From: Nonomuraea jabiensis
GTDB lineage: Bacteria; Actinomycetota; Actinomycetes; Streptosporangiales; Streptosporangiaceae
Length of the DNA: 64,000 bases
Reading direction: 5' to 3'
Assembly: GCF_014204795.1 (NCBI RefSeq)
Contig: NZ_JACHMB010000001.1
Span: forward strand, 2,356,001-2,420,000
The notes beneath the pieces were generated by a model that ran no database searches, was not told the origin of the DNA, and worked only from the letters and a program-made list of their open reading frames with translations. How positions within the stretch are numbered: the first letter of the stretch is position 1; each line of letters opens with the position of its first letter. Made by a program: the position numbers and the translations under genes. Below are positions 61,830 through 64,000 of this stretch, piece after piece.

Positions 61830-62606
61830 GTGGCGTTAGGTCGTACATTCATAGCGACGGTGGCGATGGCGGCCACCGTGTTCAGCGCCGACGGGGCAGC
61901 GGCGATGGCCGAGCCGGCGCCCAAGGCGGAGCCCCGGCCGGCCGTTCCGGCGGTGGCCGTGTCCACGCCGGCCGCCGCGGTCGCGGCGGAGCCCGAGTGC
62001 GTCCGGATCAAGGGCGCGGAGGCCTGCGTGGGGCCGGACGGGAGCGACCGTCCGGGCATCACGATCGAGGACACGGCGAACGACGATCTCCACGCCACCG
62101 TGGAGTACTACCTCAACGGTTACCTGGGCACCAAGTACGCCATCCACAACCTGGGGCGTAAGGGCGAGGTCCGGGGCAACCGGGAGATCGGGAAGATCGT
62201 GACGTTCCGGGCGGCGGTTTACGAGGGCAACCACCGGGTGCGGTTCGGGCGATGGAAGACCGTCCAAAACATCACGAAATATCCGATAAAGCGGGATACG
62301 CGGGTCACGCCGGCCGCCGCGCGGTCGCGGTCCAAGACGTGCACCTCCACGAAGGGCGCTTCCACCCTGTGCTTCAACGAGCGGAACACCGTTGTCTTCG
62401 CCTGTGACACGAGCGCCGACCAGTACCAGGCCCGCGCCGAGTACTTCATCGCCGGGGACCCGACCGCGCGGTTCGAGATCCACCAGCTGGCCGGGGTGAA
62501 CACCTGCGGCAAGGCCGAGCACGGGGACCTCGCCGTCAGCATGTACCGCGCCTCGCTCTTCGACCACAACCGGCGGGTCGCCACCAGGCTGTACAAGTAC
62601 AACTAG
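61830..62606 (+). CDS. Secreted protein with two Cys-bearing repeats; TTA codon near start
   Basis: A 258-residue protein with a Sec signal ('VALGRTFIATVAMAATVFSADGAAAMA', residues 1-27), an Ala/Pro linker, then two related units: 'CVRIKGAEACVGPDGSD...VEYYLNGYLGTKYAIHNLG' and 'CTSTKGASTLCFNERN...AEYFIAGDPTARFEIHQLAG', each with a Cys pair and a Y/F-x-x-G beta pattern. No family recognised. GAGG lies 5 bases before GTG 61830. The third codon is TTA (61836-61838), very rare in such genomes and decoded by the bldA tRNA in Streptomyces. Confidence 0.7.
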   Translation: MALGRTFIATVAMAATVFSADGAAAMAEPAPKAEPRPAVPAVAVSTPAAAVAAEPECVRIKGAEACVGPDGSDRPGITIEDTANDDLHATVEYYLNGYLGTKYAIHNLGRKGEVRGNREIGKIVTFRAAVYEGNHRVRFGRWKTVQNITKYPIKRDTRVTPAAARSRSKTCTSTKGASTLCFNERNTVVFACDTSADQYQARAEYFIAGDPTARFEIHQLAGVNTCGKAEHGDLAVSMYRASLFDHNRRVATRLYKYN

Positions 62607-62636
62607 GGCCCGATCACCAGGCCTACGGCATCGGCC

Positions 62637-62698
62637 AGGTGCGCCGCCCCCATGAAAGTTTCAGCGGTGTTTGACGGGCGGGGCGGCGCACCTCATGA
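62637..62698 (+). promoter_or_regulatory. Promoter region of the glycoside hydrolase gene with long inverted repeat
   Basis: AGGTGCGCCGCCCC (62637-62650) and GGGGCGGCGCACCT (62680-62693) are perfect arms. Their loop contains TGAAAGTTTCA (62653-62663), a palindrome like the CGAAASTTTCG operators of Streptomyces xylanase genes. TTGACG (62671-62676), 18 bases, CATGAT (62695-62700) is a plausible promoter. The hairpin could also terminate the upstream gene. Confidence 0.5.
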
Positions 62699-62763
62699 TC
62701 ATGATGCCTCCTGGTCAGGAGGAGGCGTCGAGTGAATTCCGCTATCCATGGCGAGGTACGCCG

Positions 62764-64000
62764 ATGCCCACACCGCTGTTACGAGCCGCGTCCGCTCTGC
62801 TGCTGACGCTGACCGCCCTCAACGCCCCCGCGGCGTACGCCGACGACGTCACCCCGGTAGCGGTGACCGTCAACGCGCGTGCCGCACTCGCCACCGTCCC
62901 CGGAACCGGCATCGGCTCCAACCATGCGATCTGGGACTCCAATCTCGGGACGGACGAGACCGCCGACCGGCTCAAGGACGCCGGCGTGAAGATGCTGCGC
63001 TATCCCGGCGGGTCGTACTCCGACATCTACCACTGGGCCACCCACACCGCCCCCGGCGGCTACGTGGCGCCCAACACCGACTTCGACACGTTCATGCGCG
63101 GCGTCCGCCGTACCGGGGCGCAGGCCATGGTGACCGCCAACTACGGCACCGGCACCGCCGAGGAGGCCGCGGCCTGGGTCCGCCAGGCCAACGTCACCAA
63201 GGGCTACGGCATCAAGTACTGGGAGATCGGCAACGAGAACTACGGCAACGGCCACTACGGCTCCGCCTGGGAGGCCGACGACCACGCCGACAAGAGCCCG
63301 GCCGAGTACGCCCGCAACGTCGTGGCCTACGCGGACGCGATGAAGGCGGTCGACCCGACCATCAAGATCGGTGCGGTGCTGACCACGCCCGCGAACTGGC
63401 CCGACGCCATCACCGCCGAAGGCGACAGCGGCAGCTGGAACAAGGTCGTCCTCTCGAACGCCGGATCGAAGATCGACTTCGTGATCCTGCACTGGTACCC
63501 CGGCGCCCTCGACAGGGCCGGCCACGTGACCGACATGATCCAGCTCACCCGCCAGCAGATCGCCAAGTACGTGGGGCCCGGCTCGGAGCGGATCGGCATC
63601 GCGATGACCGAGTTCAACACCGGGTCCAGCAGCAACGGCACCAACACCCAGCCCGGCGCGCTGGCCGCCGCCGACGCGTACGCGACGCTGCTGGCCAACG
63701 GGGTGTTCACGGTCGACTGGTGGAACGTCCACAACGGCATCGGCACCGTCACCCAGGTCGAGGGGCACACCGACTACGGCGACTTCGGCCTGCTGTCGAG
63801 CGGCACGTGCACCGCCGACAACAGCGTCTGCGAACCGGCGCTCAACACGCCCTTCGCCCCGTACTACGCGCTGCAGATGGTGAGCAAGTTCGCCCGGCCG
63901 GGTGACCAGTTCGTCCGCGCCGCGACCGACCAGGCCAAGGTCGTCGCGCACGCCGCCCGCCGGCCCAACGGGGACCTGGCGGTCATGCTGATCAACACCT
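62764..64000 (+). CDS. Secreted clan GH-A glycoside hydrolase (alpha-L-arabinofuranosidase-like), truncated by window end
   Basis: The first 412 residues of a secreted enzyme. Sec signal 'MPTPLLRAASALLLTLTALNAPAAYA' (1-26); catalytic domain with 'MLRYPGGSYSDIYHWATHTAPGGYVAPNTDF', acid/base Glu in 'YWEIGNENYGNGHYG' (the I-G-N-E pattern of clan GH-A), and a probable nucleophile Glu in 'IGIAMTEFNTG'. Similar proteins are annotated as alpha-L-arabinofuranosidase or cellulose-binding glycosidase, often with a carbohydrate-binding module that would lie beyond the window. GAGG lies 7 bases before the ATG. Codon 6 is TTA (62779-62781). Exact substrate uncertain. Confidence 0.75.
   Translation, partial: MPTPLLRAASALLLTLTALNAPAAYADDVTPVAVTVNARAALATVPGTGIGSNHAIWDSNLGTDETADRLKDAGVKMLRYPGGSYSDIYHWATHTAPGGYVAPNTDFDTFMRGVRRTGAQAMVTANYGTGTAEEAAAWVRQANVTKGYGIKYWEIGNENYGNGHYGSAWEADDHADKSPAEYARNVVAYADAMKAVDPTIKIGAVLTTPANWPDAITAEGDSGSWNKVVLSNAGSKIDFVILHWYPGALDRAGHVTDMIQLTRQQIAKYVGPGSERIGIAMTEFNTGSSSNGTNTQPGALAAADAYATLLANGVFTVDWWNVHNGIGTVTQVEGHTDYGDFGLLSSGTCTADNSVCEPALNTPFAPYYALQMVSKFARPGDQFVRAATDQAKVVAHAARRPNGDLAVMLINT

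Overview
The window is very GC-rich DNA from an actinomycete. It carries a BldC regulator, a DUF3073 protein, an actinobacterial PurS/PurQ/PurL set and many leaderless-type promoters. Several proteins look most like Streptosporangiaceae such as Nonomuraea; that genus assignment is from memory and tentative. Genes are densely packed, often with 4-base start/stop overlaps, and most are chromosomal housekeeping or regulator-plus-exporter pairs.

Layout. 1-6.8 kb: the N-terminus of a membrane flippase-like protein, a molybdopterin oxidoreductase, a PadR regulator facing a lipoprotein hydrolase across a perfect operator, and a guanidinium exporter behind a guanidine-III riboswitch. 6.8-14 kb: acyl-CoA dehydrogenase, metallo-hydrolase, and a branched-chain 2-oxoacid dehydrogenase operon (E1-alpha, E1-beta, E2) ending at a strong terminator. 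14-18 kb: purS, an anti-sigma-like ATPase, purQ, purL. 18-30 kb: a secreted collagen-like protein, a membrane adenylate/guanylate cyclase beside a Crp-type regulator, two MFS exporters, a TetR with a tandem operator, an ABC exporter behind a textbook SoxR box, and a PhoX phosphatase. 30-38.6 kb: a MarR/SDR pair, purF-purM, and a TetR/FMN-reductase/MFS set.

38.6-45.2 kb is the accessory part. It holds small proteins I do not recognise, an XRE regulator, remnants of at least two IS630-type elements meeting tail to tail at a shared CTAG, a TetR/quinone-oxidoreductase pair, and a broken IS5-type transposase. 45.2-54 kb is core again: lipoamide dehydrogenase, an orphan response regulator, pyrD, a cell-wall hexosaminidase/amidase pair, and LacI and TetR regulators. 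54-57 kb is the bldC locus (bldC, conserved unknown gene, valine dehydrogenase, DUF3073). The window ends with a hydrolase/CGNR regulator pair, an LRR-like protein, and two secreted-protein genes that each carry a TTA leucine codon in the signal peptide, the second a glycoside hydrolase cut by the window end.

How the genes fit together. Valine dehydrogenase feeds branched 2-oxoacids to the Bkd complex, whose E3 could be the separate lipoamide dehydrogenase; the acyl-CoA dehydrogenase could act on the products. PurS/Q/L, PurF and PurM cover early purine synthesis. A recurring theme is small-molecule-sensing control of exporters: guanidine, redox-active compounds (SoxR), and TetR and PadR ligands. 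Many starts are preceded by a TAnnnT hexamer exactly 6-8 bases upstream, which points to leaderless mRNAs and was used to choose starts. I saw no rRNA, tRNA, CRISPR array or phage.
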